Below are positions 1 through 7,797 of a DNA stretch of 64,000 bases, in pieces; positions within the stretch are counted from its first letter, which is position 1, and the number at the start of each line of letters is the position of its first letter. The notes under the pieces are model-generated. The model worked only from the letters and a program-made list of their open reading frames with translations, had not been told where the DNA came from and ran no database searches. Position numbers and translations under genes: made by a program. The stretch is from Streptomyces sp. NRRL F-5135. GTDB taxonomy: Bacteria > Actinomycetota > Actinomycetes > Streptomycetales > Streptomycetaceae. The stretch is from the NCBI RefSeq assembly GCF_000719775.1, contig NZ_JOHR01000004.1, forward strand, positions 248,001-312,000, written 5' to 3'.

Positions 1-84
1 GCCACCGGCCTCTCGGTGGAGGAAGGGCTGACCCTTCAGGCGCTCCTCGACCGGGTCACCGCCTCCCTTGATCAGGCGCGGTGA
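1..84 (+). CDS. 3' end of an unidentified gene
   Basis: Frame 1 is open from the first base to a TGA at 82-84, giving 27 C-terminal residues that end in SLDQAR. The fragment is too short to recognise. It lies 89 bases upstream of a GH4 glycosidase on the same strand, so a sugar kinase or another member of a sugar-use operon is plausible, but nothing in these residues shows it. Confidence 0.6.
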   Translation, partial: ATGLSVEEGLTLQALLDRVTASLDQAR

Positions 85-173
85 GACGGGAGCGATAATG
101 AGGGGCCGCCGCCCCGCGGCGGTGCGGGACCGTCCGGGTGGAGAGGCCGTCCAGGTATGAAGGTGGTTCAGGC

Positions 174-1520
174 GTGAAGCTGACAATTCTCGGTGGCGGC
201 GGTTTCCGGGTGCCGCTGGTGTACGGGGCGCTGCTCGGCGACCATGCCGAAGGCCGCGTCACCGACGTCACGCTCCACGACCTCGACCCCCGCCGGCTCT
301 CGGCCGTCGCCCGGGTGCTGGCCGAGCAGGCCGCCCCCGTCCCCGACGCACCGGCCGTCACCGCCACCACCGACCTGGACGAGGCGCTGCGCGGGGCCGA
401 CTTCGTCTTCTCCGCGATCCGCGTCGGCGGACTCGAAGGCCGCGCCGCCGACGAGCGGGTGGCGCTCGACCTGGGCGTCCTCGGCCAGGAGACGGTCGGC
501 GCGGGTGGCATCGCCTACGGACTGCGCACGGTACCCGTCGCCGTCGACATCGCGCGCCGCGTCGCCGAACTCGCCCCCGACGCCTGGGTCATCAACTTCA
601 CCAACCCGGCCGGGCTGGTCACCGAGGCCATGGCCCGCCACCTCGGCGACCGGGTCATCGGCATCTGCGACTCACCCGTGGGCCTCGCCCGCCGGGTCGC
701 CCGCGTCCTCGGCGCCGACCCCGCCCGGGCGAGCGCCGACTACGTCGGCCTCAACCACCTCGGCTGGCTGCGCGGCCTGTACGTCGACGGACGCGACGAA
801 CTCCCGCGCCTGCTCACCGACTCCGAGGCCCTCGGCTCCTTCGAGGAGGGCCGGCTCTTCGGGGCCGAGTGGCTCCGGTCCCTCGGCGCGATCCCCAACG
901 AGTACCTGCACTACTACTACTTCAACCGGGAAGCGGTCCGTGCCTACCAGGAGGCGGAGCGCACGCGCGGCGCTTTCCTGCGCGACCAGCAGGCCCGGTT
1001 CTACGCCGAGATGGAGCGGCCCGACGCTCCCGCCCTGGCCGCTTGGGACCGTACCCGCGCCGAGCGCGAGGCCACCTACATGGCCGAGAACCGCGAAGCG
1101 GCGGGCGTCGGCGACCGCGACGAGAGCGACCTGGAGTCCGGCGGGTACGAGAAGGTCGCCCTCGCGCTGATGCGTGCCATCGCCCGCGACGAGCGCACCA
1201 CGCTCATCCTGAACGTACGCAACCGCACCACCCTGCGCGTACTGGACGAGGAGGCCGTCATCGAGGTGCCCTGTCTCGTGGACGCGAACGGCGCCCATCC
1301 GCTGACCGTCTCGCCCCTGCCGCACCACGCCACCGGCCTGGTGTGCGCCGTCAAGGCCGTTGAGCGCGAGGTGCTGGCCGCCGCCGAGAGCGGCTCCCGC
1401 GCCGCCGCCGCCAAGGCGTTCGCCCTGCATCCGCTGGTGGACTCCGTGACCGTCGCCCGTGACCTCGTGGCGGGCTACACGGCCGCGCACCCCGGCCTGG
1501 CCTACCTCGCCAGGCCGTAG
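174..1520 (+). CDS. GH4 family 6-phospho-beta-glucosidase-like enzyme
   Basis: Family 4 glycosidases hydrolyse phosphorylated or plain glycosides in the cytosol by a redox mechanism needing NAD+ and a divalent metal. The N-terminus carries the Rossmann glycine loop (LGGGGF, residues 6-11). The motifs NFTNPAG and ICDSPVG (the Cys is the usual metal ligand), GLNHLGW (the second metal ligand His) and NEYLHYYY all fit this family. The length, 448 aa, is normal. I chose the GTG at 174 because AAGGTGG sits about 7 bases upstream and the glycine loop then falls at the N-terminus; an in-frame ATG at 138 would add 12 unrelated residues. It is followed 31 bases later by a fucosidase, probably in one operon. 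Substrate specificity cannot be read from the sequence. Confidence 0.88.
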   Translation: MKLTILGGGGFRVPLVYGALLGDHAEGRVTDVTLHDLDPRRLSAVARVLAEQAAPVPDAPAVTATTDLDEALRGADFVFSAIRVGGLEGRAADERVALDLGVLGQETVGAGGIAYGLRTVPVAVDIARRVAELAPDAWVINFTNPAGLVTEAMARHLGDRVIGICDSPVGLARRVARVLGADPARASADYVGLNHLGWLRGLYVDGRDELPRLLTDSEALGSFEEGRLFGAEWLRSLGAIPNEYLHYYYFNREAVRAYQEAERTRGAFLRDQQARFYAEMERPDAPALAAWDRTRAEREATYMAENREAAGVGDRDESDLESGGYEKVALALMRAIARDERTTLILNVRNRTTLRVLDEEAVIEVPCLVDANGAHPLTVSPLPHHATGLVCAVKAVEREVLAAAESGSRAAAAKAFALHPLVDSVTVARDLVAGYTAAHPGLAYLARP

Positions 1521-1551
1521 GACTGTCCGACGCTCTGTCAGGAGTACGCGC

Positions 1552-2820
1552 ATGACCATGCGGCCGTGGTTCCCCGACGCCAAGCTGGGGATCTTCATCC
1601 ACTGGGGCATCTACGCCGTCGACGGCGTCCGGGAGTCCTGGTCGTTCTTCGACGGCGAGGTCCCGCACGAGCGGTACATGGCGCAGCTCGACCGCTTCAC
1701 CGCCCGCGCCTACGATCCGCGCGCCTGGGCCGGGCTGTTCGCACGGGCGGGCGCCCGGTACGCGGTGCTGACGGCCCGTCACCACGACGGTGTGGCGCTC
1801 TGGGACACCGCTCTCGGCGACCTGAACGTGGCCCGGCACACCCCGGCCGGCCGCGACCTCGTCGGCCCGTACGCGGCGGCGCTGCGCGAGCGGGGGCTGA
1901 AGGTGGGCCTCTACTACTCGCACAGCGACTGGAACCACCCCGACTACGCCTCCGTCCGGCACGCGGAACGGCCGGCGGGGCCGGAGGACAACCCGTACGC
2001 CGACGCGCCCGAGGGCCGGGAGGACCCGGTTGCCTGGGCCCGCTACCTGGACTACCGCGACGGCCAGGTCCGGGAGCTGTGCACCCGGTTCCGCCCCGAC
2101 CTGCTCTGGTTCGACGGCGAGTGGGAGCGTACGGAGGAGCAGTGGCGCGTCCGGGAACTGGCCGCGCTCATCCGCGCCGAGGCGCCCGCGTGTGTGCTGA
2201 ACGCGCGCCTGCCCGGTGCGGGCGACTACGCCACCCCGGAGCAGGGCGTGCCGATCGAACCGCCCCCGGGGCCGTGGGAGTTGTGCCTGACGCTGAACGA
2301 CTCCTGGGGCCACCGGCACGACGACCACAACCACAAGTCGACCGGACAGCTGATCCGCCACCTCGCCGAGACCATCGGCGCGGGCGGCAACCTGCTGCTC
2401 TCGGTGGGGCCGAGGGAGGACGGCACGATCCCTCCCGAGCAGGCCGAGCGTCTCGAGGGCATCGGCGCGTGGACCGCCCGGCACGCCGAGGCGGTGTACG
2501 GCACGGTCGCGGGCCTGCCCGCCGGTCACCACTACGGGCCGAGCACCCTCTCCCGCGACCGCCGCACCCTTTACCTGACGGTCTTCGACATCCCGCGCGG
2601 CCCGGTGGGCGTCCGCGGGCTGCGTACACCCGTGCGCCGGGTGAGCGTGCTCGGCACCGGGACGGAACTGGGCCACCGGGTCGTGGGCGGACTCCACGAG
2701 GTGCCGGGGATGCTGTGGATCGACCCGCCGGCCGCCGCGGACCTGGACGAGCACGCGACGGTGCTCGCGCTGGAACTGGCCGGTGAACTGGAGCTGTACC
2801 GGGGCGCGGGCCGCGCCTGA
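1552..2820 (+). CDS. GH29 alpha-L-fucosidase
   Basis: Predicted retaining alpha-L-fucosidase of 422 aa without a signal peptide, so intracellular. The N-terminal KLGIFIHWGIY (residues 11-21) and TARHHDG (74-80) are signature substrate-binding segments of GH29. LLWFDGEW holds the expected nucleophile Asp188. The ATG at 1552 is preceded by AGGAG at 1540-1544, 7 bases away; earlier in-frame codons lie inside the GH4 gene. It would remove terminal fucose from imported oligosaccharides. A matching L-fucose oxidation pair lies far downstream at 58685-60849. It ends 19 bases before the convergent reductase gene. Confidence 0.9.
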   Translation: MTMRPWFPDAKLGIFIHWGIYAVDGVRESWSFFDGEVPHERYMAQLDRFTARAYDPRAWAGLFARAGARYAVLTARHHDGVALWDTALGDLNVARHTPAGRDLVGPYAAALRERGLKVGLYYSHSDWNHPDYASVRHAERPAGPEDNPYADAPEGREDPVAWARYLDYRDGQVRELCTRFRPDLLWFDGEWERTEEQWRVRELAALIRAEAPACVLNARLPGAGDYATPEQGVPIEPPPGPWELCLTLNDSWGHRHDDHNHKSTGQLIRHLAETIGAGGNLLLSVGPREDGTIPPEQAERLEGIGAWTARHAEAVYGTVAGLPAGHHYGPSTLSRDRRTLYLTVFDIPRGPVGVRGLRTPVRRVSVLGTGTELGHRVVGGLHEVPGMLWIDPPAAADLDEHATVLALELAGELELYRGAGRA

Positions 2821-2839
2821 CGCCCCGGCGGCCCGGGGC

Positions 2840-3769
2840 TCACCGGGCCGTTCGCAGGTCGGCGAGGTGGTCCGCCAGCGTCCGGCGCGGGAACCAGCCC
2901 TGGTCACGGGCGCGGGTGGTGTCCAGCACCACGGAATGGGCGAGCTGGTCCACCGCGTACCGGCTGAGCGCCGGCCCGGCGGAGCGGCCCCGCCCCCGGC
3001 GGGCCCAGGTCTCGGCGGCCCGGGCGGCCGAGCGGGCCACGGGCCGGGGGAGATGGCGGATCCGGGCGGGAACGCCGTGCGCCGTCAGGACCTGGCGTAC
3101 GGCGGTGTCACGCGCGTACGGCTCGGCGTCGGCGATGTTGTACGCGCCCGGCGGCCAGCCGACGGCGGCCAGGCAGGCGTCCGCCAGGTTCTCCACCGCG
3201 GTGAGGCTCAACTCCACGTCCGGGCCCGGCAGCAGCAGTGTCCCGGCCCGGACGCGGCCGATCAGACGCGGCAGCAGCTGACGGTCGCCCGGCCCGTAGA
3301 CGGCACGCGGCCGCAGCACCACCGCGCCGGCGGCCAGGGCCAGCTCCTCGCCCGCCGTCTTCGTCCTGCCGTACGCGTTGAGGTGGCCGCCGCACGGGTG
3401 GTCCTCCCGGACCAGGCGGCGGTCCGGGCGTGGATCGTAGACGCTGGCGCTGCTCACCCAGACCACGGTCCGGCCGTTCGCGGCGGCCAGCAGCCGGCGC
3501 GTGCCCTCGACGTTGACCGCGTGCATGGCGGTCTCGGCCGGCGAGCCCGGCGCGGGGTCGCCGACCGCCGCCGCGCAGTGCACCACGACGTCCGTGCCCG
3601 TGAGATCGGGGACGGCACGCGCGGCGTCCCAGAAGCGGTGTTCCCCCACCGGGCCCGGGCGGCGGCCCGGGCACACCACGTCCGCGCCGGCCGCCTCGGC
3701 GGCGCGGGCGACGTGGGAGCCGCAGAAGCCGCTTGCCCCGGTGACGGCGATACGGACCGGGGCGGTCAC
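2840..3769 (-). CDS. NAD(P)-dependent epimerase/dehydratase, OleD-like
   Basis: Extended short-chain reductase of 309 aa. The nucleotide loop TGASGFCG is at residues 10-17, the catalytic Ser in WVSSAS near 107, and the YxxxK pair is Tyr133/Lys137 (YGRTK). This architecture fits 3-beta-HSD-type reductases such as OleD, which reduces a 2-alkyl-3-keto acid in olefin and beta-lactone pathways. It is the last gene of a six-ORF coupled minus-strand operon. Its GTG start overlaps the P450 stop (GTGA at 3766-3769). The neighbouring ketosynthase and AMP-ligase support a role on a beta-keto acyl intermediate. A sugar-nucleotide epimerase is the main alternative, given the glycosyltransferase in the same operon. 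Confidence 0.85.
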   Translation of the reverse strand: MTAPVRIAVTGASGFCGSHVARAAEAAGADVVCPGRRPGPVGEHRFWDAARAVPDLTGTDVVVHCAAAVGDPAPGSPAETAMHAVNVEGTRRLLAAANGRTVVWVSSASVYDPRPDRRLVREDHPCGGHLNAYGRTKTAGEELALAAGAVVLRPRAVYGPGDRQLLPRLIGRVRAGTLLLPGPDVELSLTAVENLADACLAAVGWPPGAYNIADAEPYARDTAVRQVLTAHGVPARIRHLPRPVARSAARAAETWARRGRGRSAGPALSRYAVDQLAHSVVLDTTRARDQGWFPRRTLADHLADLRTAR

Positions 3770-5079
3770 GGGCGCGGTCCTGCGGCCGGCCGCCCCGGCC
3801 CTGGTGCCGTCGCCCCGTACGGCCCCTCGGACCGCGCCGGACCAGAGGCCCGTACCGGTTCCGGGGCGGCCGCCGGCCTCGTCGCCCGTATGGTCAGCGA
3901 CCGCCAGCTCGGCAGCGCCGCCCGCCGGTCGGCCCGGGCCCGCGCCACGGTCGGCCGGAAGGGGGCGAGCGCCGTCAGGACGTCGGCCAGCTGGGTCCGC
4001 GCCGCGCGGGCGCCCGGGCAGGTGTGCGGGCCCGCGCCGAACACCAGATGGGCGAGGGACGCGTCGGCCGGGCGGCCGGCGTCGGGATCACGCCGGTGCG
4101 CGTCGGCGGCGTGCCGGGCGACGAGCACCAGCCGGTCCCCGGCCCGCACCGGGCAGCCGCCGACCGAGCCGTCGGCGGCGGCCACGCGGGGCAGGACCGG
4201 CGAGGGCGCGAGCACCCGCAGCAGTTCGTCCGCGAGGGCCGGGGCCAGGTCGGAGCCCGGGCCCGGGACGCGACCCGGGCGCGACGCGGCGTGCTCGGCC
4301 TGCGCCCACAGCCCGGCGTCCGCGCACCAGGCGACGGCCCGGGGCAGCGCCGCGACCGTCGTGGTGACGGCGGCCACCGCCACCATCGTGTCGAGGGCGC
4401 TGTCGGTGGCGAGAAGGTGCTGGAGCCGGGTGGTGGCCCGGGCGGCGGTGGCGGCCGACCGGCGGCGGGGGCCGGGAAGATGGCCGCGGACGGCGGCGGA
4501 CGCGGCGTCCAGGGCGGCGTCCGCGACCTCCAGCGGGTCGGCGTCGCGGTCCAGCAGCGCGCACACCACCGAGCCGGACAGGGCACGGGCCAGATCCACC
4601 AGATCCACCTCGTGGCCCCGGTCGAGCCGGGCCGTGGCAGCGTCGAGCGCCGGCCGCCACACCGCGCGCAGACGCGCCACGCCCTCCGCGCCGAGCCGCC
4701 CGGCCAGATCGCGGCGTGCCGCCCGGTGCCCGTCGCCCTCCTGGTCGAACAGCACGCCACCGTCGTCCGTGCCACGGGAGGCGGCCGGGCCGCGGGAGTC
4801 GCCGAGCGCGGCCCGCGCCGCGCCGCCCGTCGTGCCGGCCGCCGTACGGTCCAGCGGCAGCCGGGTCAGCGCCTCGCGGTACGCCTCGGCGCCGTGCACC
4901 AGCACGGTCCCGCCGACCTTGCCCGCGGAGCGGCGCCGGTCCACGGCGAGCAGACCGAACAGCAGCGGATGGGCCGCCAGATAGACGCGCCGGTCCCGGC
5001 GGCGGGCCCGGGCGTGCGACGTGCCGGTCCGGGGCGACGGGAGTGAGGGCCAAGGTGACGGCTTCGCCGTTCGTGTCAT
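3766..5079 (-). CDS. cytochrome P450
   Basis: Soluble bacterial P450 of 437 aa. The heme-ligand motif FGAGPHTC puts the thiolate at Cys354. The K-helix ExxR is ELLR (Glu285/Arg288), followed by the usual PxxPR segment. The C-helix-like GHRAARRD is present. The I-helix segment reads AAVTTT instead of the usual AG(D/E)TT, so the acidic proton-delivery residue is missing, which is unusual for a monooxygenase. After the heme domain there is a proline/alanine-rich tail of about 40 residues. The ATG at 5079 overlaps the stop of the preceding small ORF (ATGA). It probably oxidises the acyl product of the neighbouring ketosynthase and ligase; the substrate is unknown. No ferredoxin gene is adjacent. 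Confidence 0.88.
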   Translation of the reverse strand: MTRTAKPSPWPSLPSPRTGTSHARARRRDRRVYLAAHPLLFGLLAVDRRRSAGKVGGTVLVHGAEAYREALTRLPLDRTAAGTTGGAARAALGDSRGPAASRGTDDGGVLFDQEGDGHRAARRDLAGRLGAEGVARLRAVWRPALDAATARLDRGHEVDLVDLARALSGSVVCALLDRDADPLEVADAALDAASAAVRGHLPGPRRRSAATAARATTRLQHLLATDSALDTMVAVAAVTTTVAALPRAVAWCADAGLWAQAEHAASRPGRVPGPGSDLAPALADELLRVLAPSPVLPRVAAADGSVGGCPVRAGDRLVLVARHAADAHRRDPDAGRPADASLAHLVFGAGPHTCPGARAARTQLADVLTALAPFRPTVARARADRRAALPSWRSLTIRATRPAAAPEPVRASGPARSEGPYGATAPGPGRPAAGPRP

Positions 5080-5420
5080 CGGACCGCACCTTTCCGGCGC
5101 GCGGGGACGTGGGAGAAGGCAGGGGACGTGAGGGGAAGGGGCCCGCGCGTCCTAAGAGGTCGCGCGGATGGGTGGGGCGGCGTCGCGTGCCGATGGGCGG
5201 CGCCCGGCGGCGTTGTCGTCGGTCCACGACGCTCCGCGTCGCCTCCCTCCTCCGCCTTGCCGGACTTGCCCCTCGCCCCGCTCCTTCCTCCACCCCACCC
5301 ATCCGCGCGACCTCTAAGGGCGGGCGACGCGCCGGCAGAGGTGTCTCCCGGCGCCGTGGACCGCACCGGTACGGGACGTGTCCCGGCGGCGGACGCGGGC
5401 ACGCGGCGGGCCGCGGTCAT
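5076..5420 (-). CDS. small hypothetical protein, coupled to both neighbours
   Basis: A 114-aa ORF filling the only apparent gap in the operon. Its ATG at 5420 overlaps the AMP-ligase stop (ATGA) and is preceded by GGGAGGG with a 5-base spacer, an excellent ribosome site. Its stop overlaps the P450 start (ATGA). These signals argue for translation. Against a conserved protein, the residues are low-complexity (Arg, Pro, Gly, Ala) with no motif or membrane segment, and the middle is coded by a long inverted repeat. It may be a real small protein, a leader keeping ribosomes moving into the P450 gene, or a gene split by a small inserted element. Confidence 0.4.
   Translation of the reverse strand: MTAARRVPASAAGTRPVPVRSTAPGDTSAGASPALRGRADGWGGGRSGARGKSGKAEEGGDAERRGPTTTPPGAAHRHATPPHPSARPLRTRGPLPLTSPAFSHVPARRKGAVR
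5151..5319. repeat. long inverted repeat, 23-bp perfect arms
   Basis: Arms 5155-5177 (begins AGAGGTCGCGCG) and 5293-5315 are perfect reverse complements over 23 bases. Three of the next four outer pairs also match, and the loop is 115 bases. It lies inside the small ORF between the AMP-ligase and P450 genes. It is too long and has too large a loop for an ordinary terminator, and there is no T-run. It could be a MITE-like insertion, a recombination site or an RNA structure controlling the two downstream genes. Confidence 0.75.
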
Positions 5421-6895
5421 GAGAGCCCTCCCGACAGCCGTGCCGCGGCGAGCGCGGCGGCCGCCGCCCGGTCCGGCTTCCGGGAGCGGCCGGACAGCGG
5501 GATGTCCGCGAACAGCAGTGCGTCCGGCCGGGCGGTACCCATCCGGCGCATCGGTTCCGCCAGTGCCGCGCGGATCGCGCGGCGACCCGAGCCGCGCTCC
5601 GGCTGGACGACGGCGACGAGCCGTTCGTCACCGTCGTCCGCCGGGACGCCCACGAGCACGGCCAGTTCCACCCCCGGCACCTGCAAGGCCGGTTCGTACA
5701 GCCCCGGGTAGATGTTCTCCGCCCGGCGCAGCACCATGTCCTTGCACCGGCCTTCGAGGACGATCCGGCCCGCGCCGTCGAGCCGCGCGCGGTCGCCCGT
5801 GCGTATCCACGGGTCCGGGGCCTCGCCGAGGTAGCGGTCGCGCGCCGCCGGTCCCGTCAGCAGCAGTTGTCCCTCCGCGTCCAGCGCGGTCTCCACACCG
5901 GGCAGCGGAGCACCGGCCAGGTCCCCGTCGCCGTCGAACGCGGCCTTCTCGTCCGCCTCGACGGCCGCGGCGGGGAACAGTTCCGTGAGCGCGTACACCC
6001 CCCACGCCCGGTCCGCGCCCGCCCGCCGCACCCGGGCCAGCAGCGCGGCGCTCGCCGGCGCCGAGCCGGTCCACACCGTGCCCCGGAGGCGGGCGCCCGC
6101 GCGCAGCGCGTCCCGCAGCTGAGGTGGCGTCAGATAGGTGGCCTGGGCGCGCAGTCGGTGTGTCTGCCGGGCCAGGACGCGCGGTGAGCGCGCCGGCAGG
6201 GCGACCGGGGCGCCCTGCGCGAGGGACGGGACGAGGACGAAGAACGTGCCGCCGAGCACCGGTTCGTCCGGCCGGGCGCGGAACAGGGCGGAGACCGACG
6301 CCATCCCGGCGGCCAGCCCGGCCCGGGTGTGCACGACGGCGCGCGGCCGGGACGTGGTGCCGGAGGTGAAGACGATCACCGCGTCGCCGTCCGTCCCGCG
6401 GGACGCCGGCACGCCCGCACGCGGCGCGTCCGCGTCGAGCCCGGGCGCGCAGCCCGGCAGCCGGGGGCCGACGGTGGCGACGGGACCCAGCTCCGCCAGG
6501 TCCGGCAGCGCGAGCCGGGCCCGGCGGGCCAGCGGCCGGGCCCAGCCCGCGACGGCCTGGGCCGTGGCGTCGGCGAGCACCAGCGACGGCCGGGCCAGCG
6601 CGAGTCTCGCCCGCAGCACGTCTTCTCCCGCGCCCGGGTCCAGGACGGCGCCGCGCAGCCCGAGGCGCCAGAGGGCGAGCAGGACCGCGAGGGCACGCGG
6701 TCCGGGACGTACGGCGACACCGACGGTGTCCCCGGCGCGCAGCCCGCGCGCGTGCAGGGCGGCCGCGTACGCGTCGGCCAGTTCCGCGAGTTCGCCCCGG
6801 GTGGCGGCGGTCCGGGGCGCCCCGGACCGGTCGGCGGTGAGCACGGCGGGCCGTTCGGGCCGGGCGCGCAGCGCGTGGTCGAGCCGGTCGAGCAT
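5417..6895 (-). CDS. AMP-dependent acyl ligase / possible beta-lactone synthetase
   Basis: ANL-superfamily adenylate-forming enzyme of 492 aa. The phosphate loop is at residues 176-185 (FTSGTTSRPR), but the usual Gly and Lys of TSGTTGxPK are Ser and Arg. YALTE (301-305), the ATP-ribose Asp368 in RTGD, EGRCKD (381-386) and the C-terminal catalytic Lys473 in GRSRKPDR are present. Such enzymes make acyl-AMP from fatty acids; the OleC subgroup closes beta-hydroxy acids to beta-lactones. The flanking KASIII and OleD-like genes favour the OleC-like reading, while the odd loop leaves activity uncertain. The start ATG at 6895 shares one base with the upstream glycosyltransferase stop. Confidence 0.82.
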   Translation of the reverse strand: MLDRLDHALRARPERPAVLTADRSGAPRTAATRGELAELADAYAAALHARGLRAGDTVGVAVRPGPRALAVLLALWRLGLRGAVLDPGAGEDVLRARLALARPSLVLADATAQAVAGWARPLARRARLALPDLAELGPVATVGPRLPGCAPGLDADAPRAGVPASRGTDGDAVIVFTSGTTSRPRAVVHTRAGLAAGMASVSALFRARPDEPVLGGTFFVLVPSLAQGAPVALPARSPRVLARQTHRLRAQATYLTPPQLRDALRAGARLRGTVWTGSAPASAALLARVRRAGADRAWGVYALTELFPAAAVEADEKAAFDGDGDLAGAPLPGVETALDAEGQLLLTGPAARDRYLGEAPDPWIRTGDRARLDGAGRIVLEGRCKDMVLRRAENIYPGLYEPALQVPGVELAVLVGVPADDGDERLVAVVQPERGSGRRAIRAALAEPMRRMGTARPDALLFADIPLSGRSRKPDRAAAAALAAARLSGGLS

Positions 6896-7797
6896 CAGCG
6901 CGGGTCCTCTCCGTGCGGGCCGCTGCCCTGGTCCAGATACCAGCGTGCGGTGCCGGCGATCCCGTACGCGCGCAGCCGCCGTGTCGAGTTCTCCACGACC
7001 ATCGTCCGGCACCGCGCGATACGGGACGTGTGGCCGCGTACCGCGTTGAGGAAGAGCCGGTCCGTCGGGGAGGGGCGCCGGGGCATCCCGCCGACCGCCA
7101 GGTAGAGGTCGGCGGTGATGGCCATGTTGTTCCCCGCGTGCATCCGATAGGGCGCCAGATAGCCGTGCCTGCGGGCGTGGGCGGGCCGCAGCCGCCCGAA
7201 GAGCGCGGCGAGCGCGACCAGCAGCGAGAAACCGCAGCGCCCCAGCGGGCCGTGTTCGTCCCGCCGGGCGACGATCCGCCCGCACACCATCACCCCCTCG
7301 GCACGCCCGGACGGGCGCGCCCCGTCGGCGCCGCGCCGGCCGCCGGCCCGGTACGCGGCCCCGTCGCCGGCCGTGCCCCCGGTGAGCGCCGCCCGCGCCG
7401 CGGCGGTCCAGCCGGGGCGGGGCAGACAGTCGGCGTCCGTGCGCGCGAGCAGAGTGGCCCCCCGTTCGATCGCGTACCGGAACCCGGTGTCCACGGCGCA
7501 CCCCACGCCCTTCGCCGGCTCCTCGACGACCTCCACCGGGAACGGTGCCCCGGCGGCGAACTCGCGGGCGACCGCCCCCGTACGGTCCGACGAGCCGTTG
7601 TCCACGACCAGCAGGGTGAAGTCCTTCTCCCGCTGGGCCGCCAGGGCCCGGAGCGTGTCGGGCAGGCGGGCCTCCTCCTGATGGGCCGGCACGATGACCC
7701 ACATGCTGTCCCGGCGCTCGCGTCTTCGGCGGTCGCCCGCCCCGTGGGTGCTCGTCCGGTGAGTGCTCGTCCGGTGGGTGCTCTCCACGCCGCTCAT
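6895..7797 (-). CDS. family 2 glycosyltransferase
   Basis: GT-A fold inverting glycosyltransferase of 300 aa that would move a sugar from a nucleotide donor to an acceptor. Signatures are IVPAHQEE (residues 35-42), VVDNGSSDRTG (64-74) and the DxD-type TDAD (120-123). No convincing membrane helix is seen, so it is probably cytosolic or peripheral. I chose the ATG at 7797 because it overlaps the ketosynthase stop (ATGA) and follows GGGAG by 6 bases; an ATG at 7809 is also in frame. The first 30 residues contain a tandem STHRT repeat coded by a 15-base DNA repeat, so the catalytic core really begins near Met32. It is the second gene of the operon, which suggests the lipid product is glycosylated. 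Confidence 0.85.
   Translation of the reverse strand: MSGVESTHRTSTHRTSTHGAGDRRRRERRDSMWVIVPAHQEEARLPDTLRALAAQREKDFTLLVVDNGSSDRTGAVAREFAAGAPFPVEVVEEPAKGVGCAVDTGFRYAIERGATLLARTDADCLPRPGWTAAARAALTGGTAGDGAAYRAGGRRGADGARPSGRAEGVMVCGRIVARRDEHGPLGRCGFSLLVALAALFGRLRPAHARRHGYLAPYRMHAGNNMAITADLYLAVGGMPRRPSPTDRLFLNAVRGHTSRIARCRTMVVENSTRRLRAYGIAGTARWYLDQGSGPHGEDPR

Noticed and set aside
138..173. ATG-type upstream start for the GH4 gene
   Set aside because: The extra residues break the family N-terminus and lack a ribosome site, whereas GTG 174 has one.
2783..4984. Long plus-strand frame opposite the reductase and P450 genes
   Set aside because: It is a mirror of minus-strand codon bias; the minus-strand frames carry clear P450 and SDR motifs.
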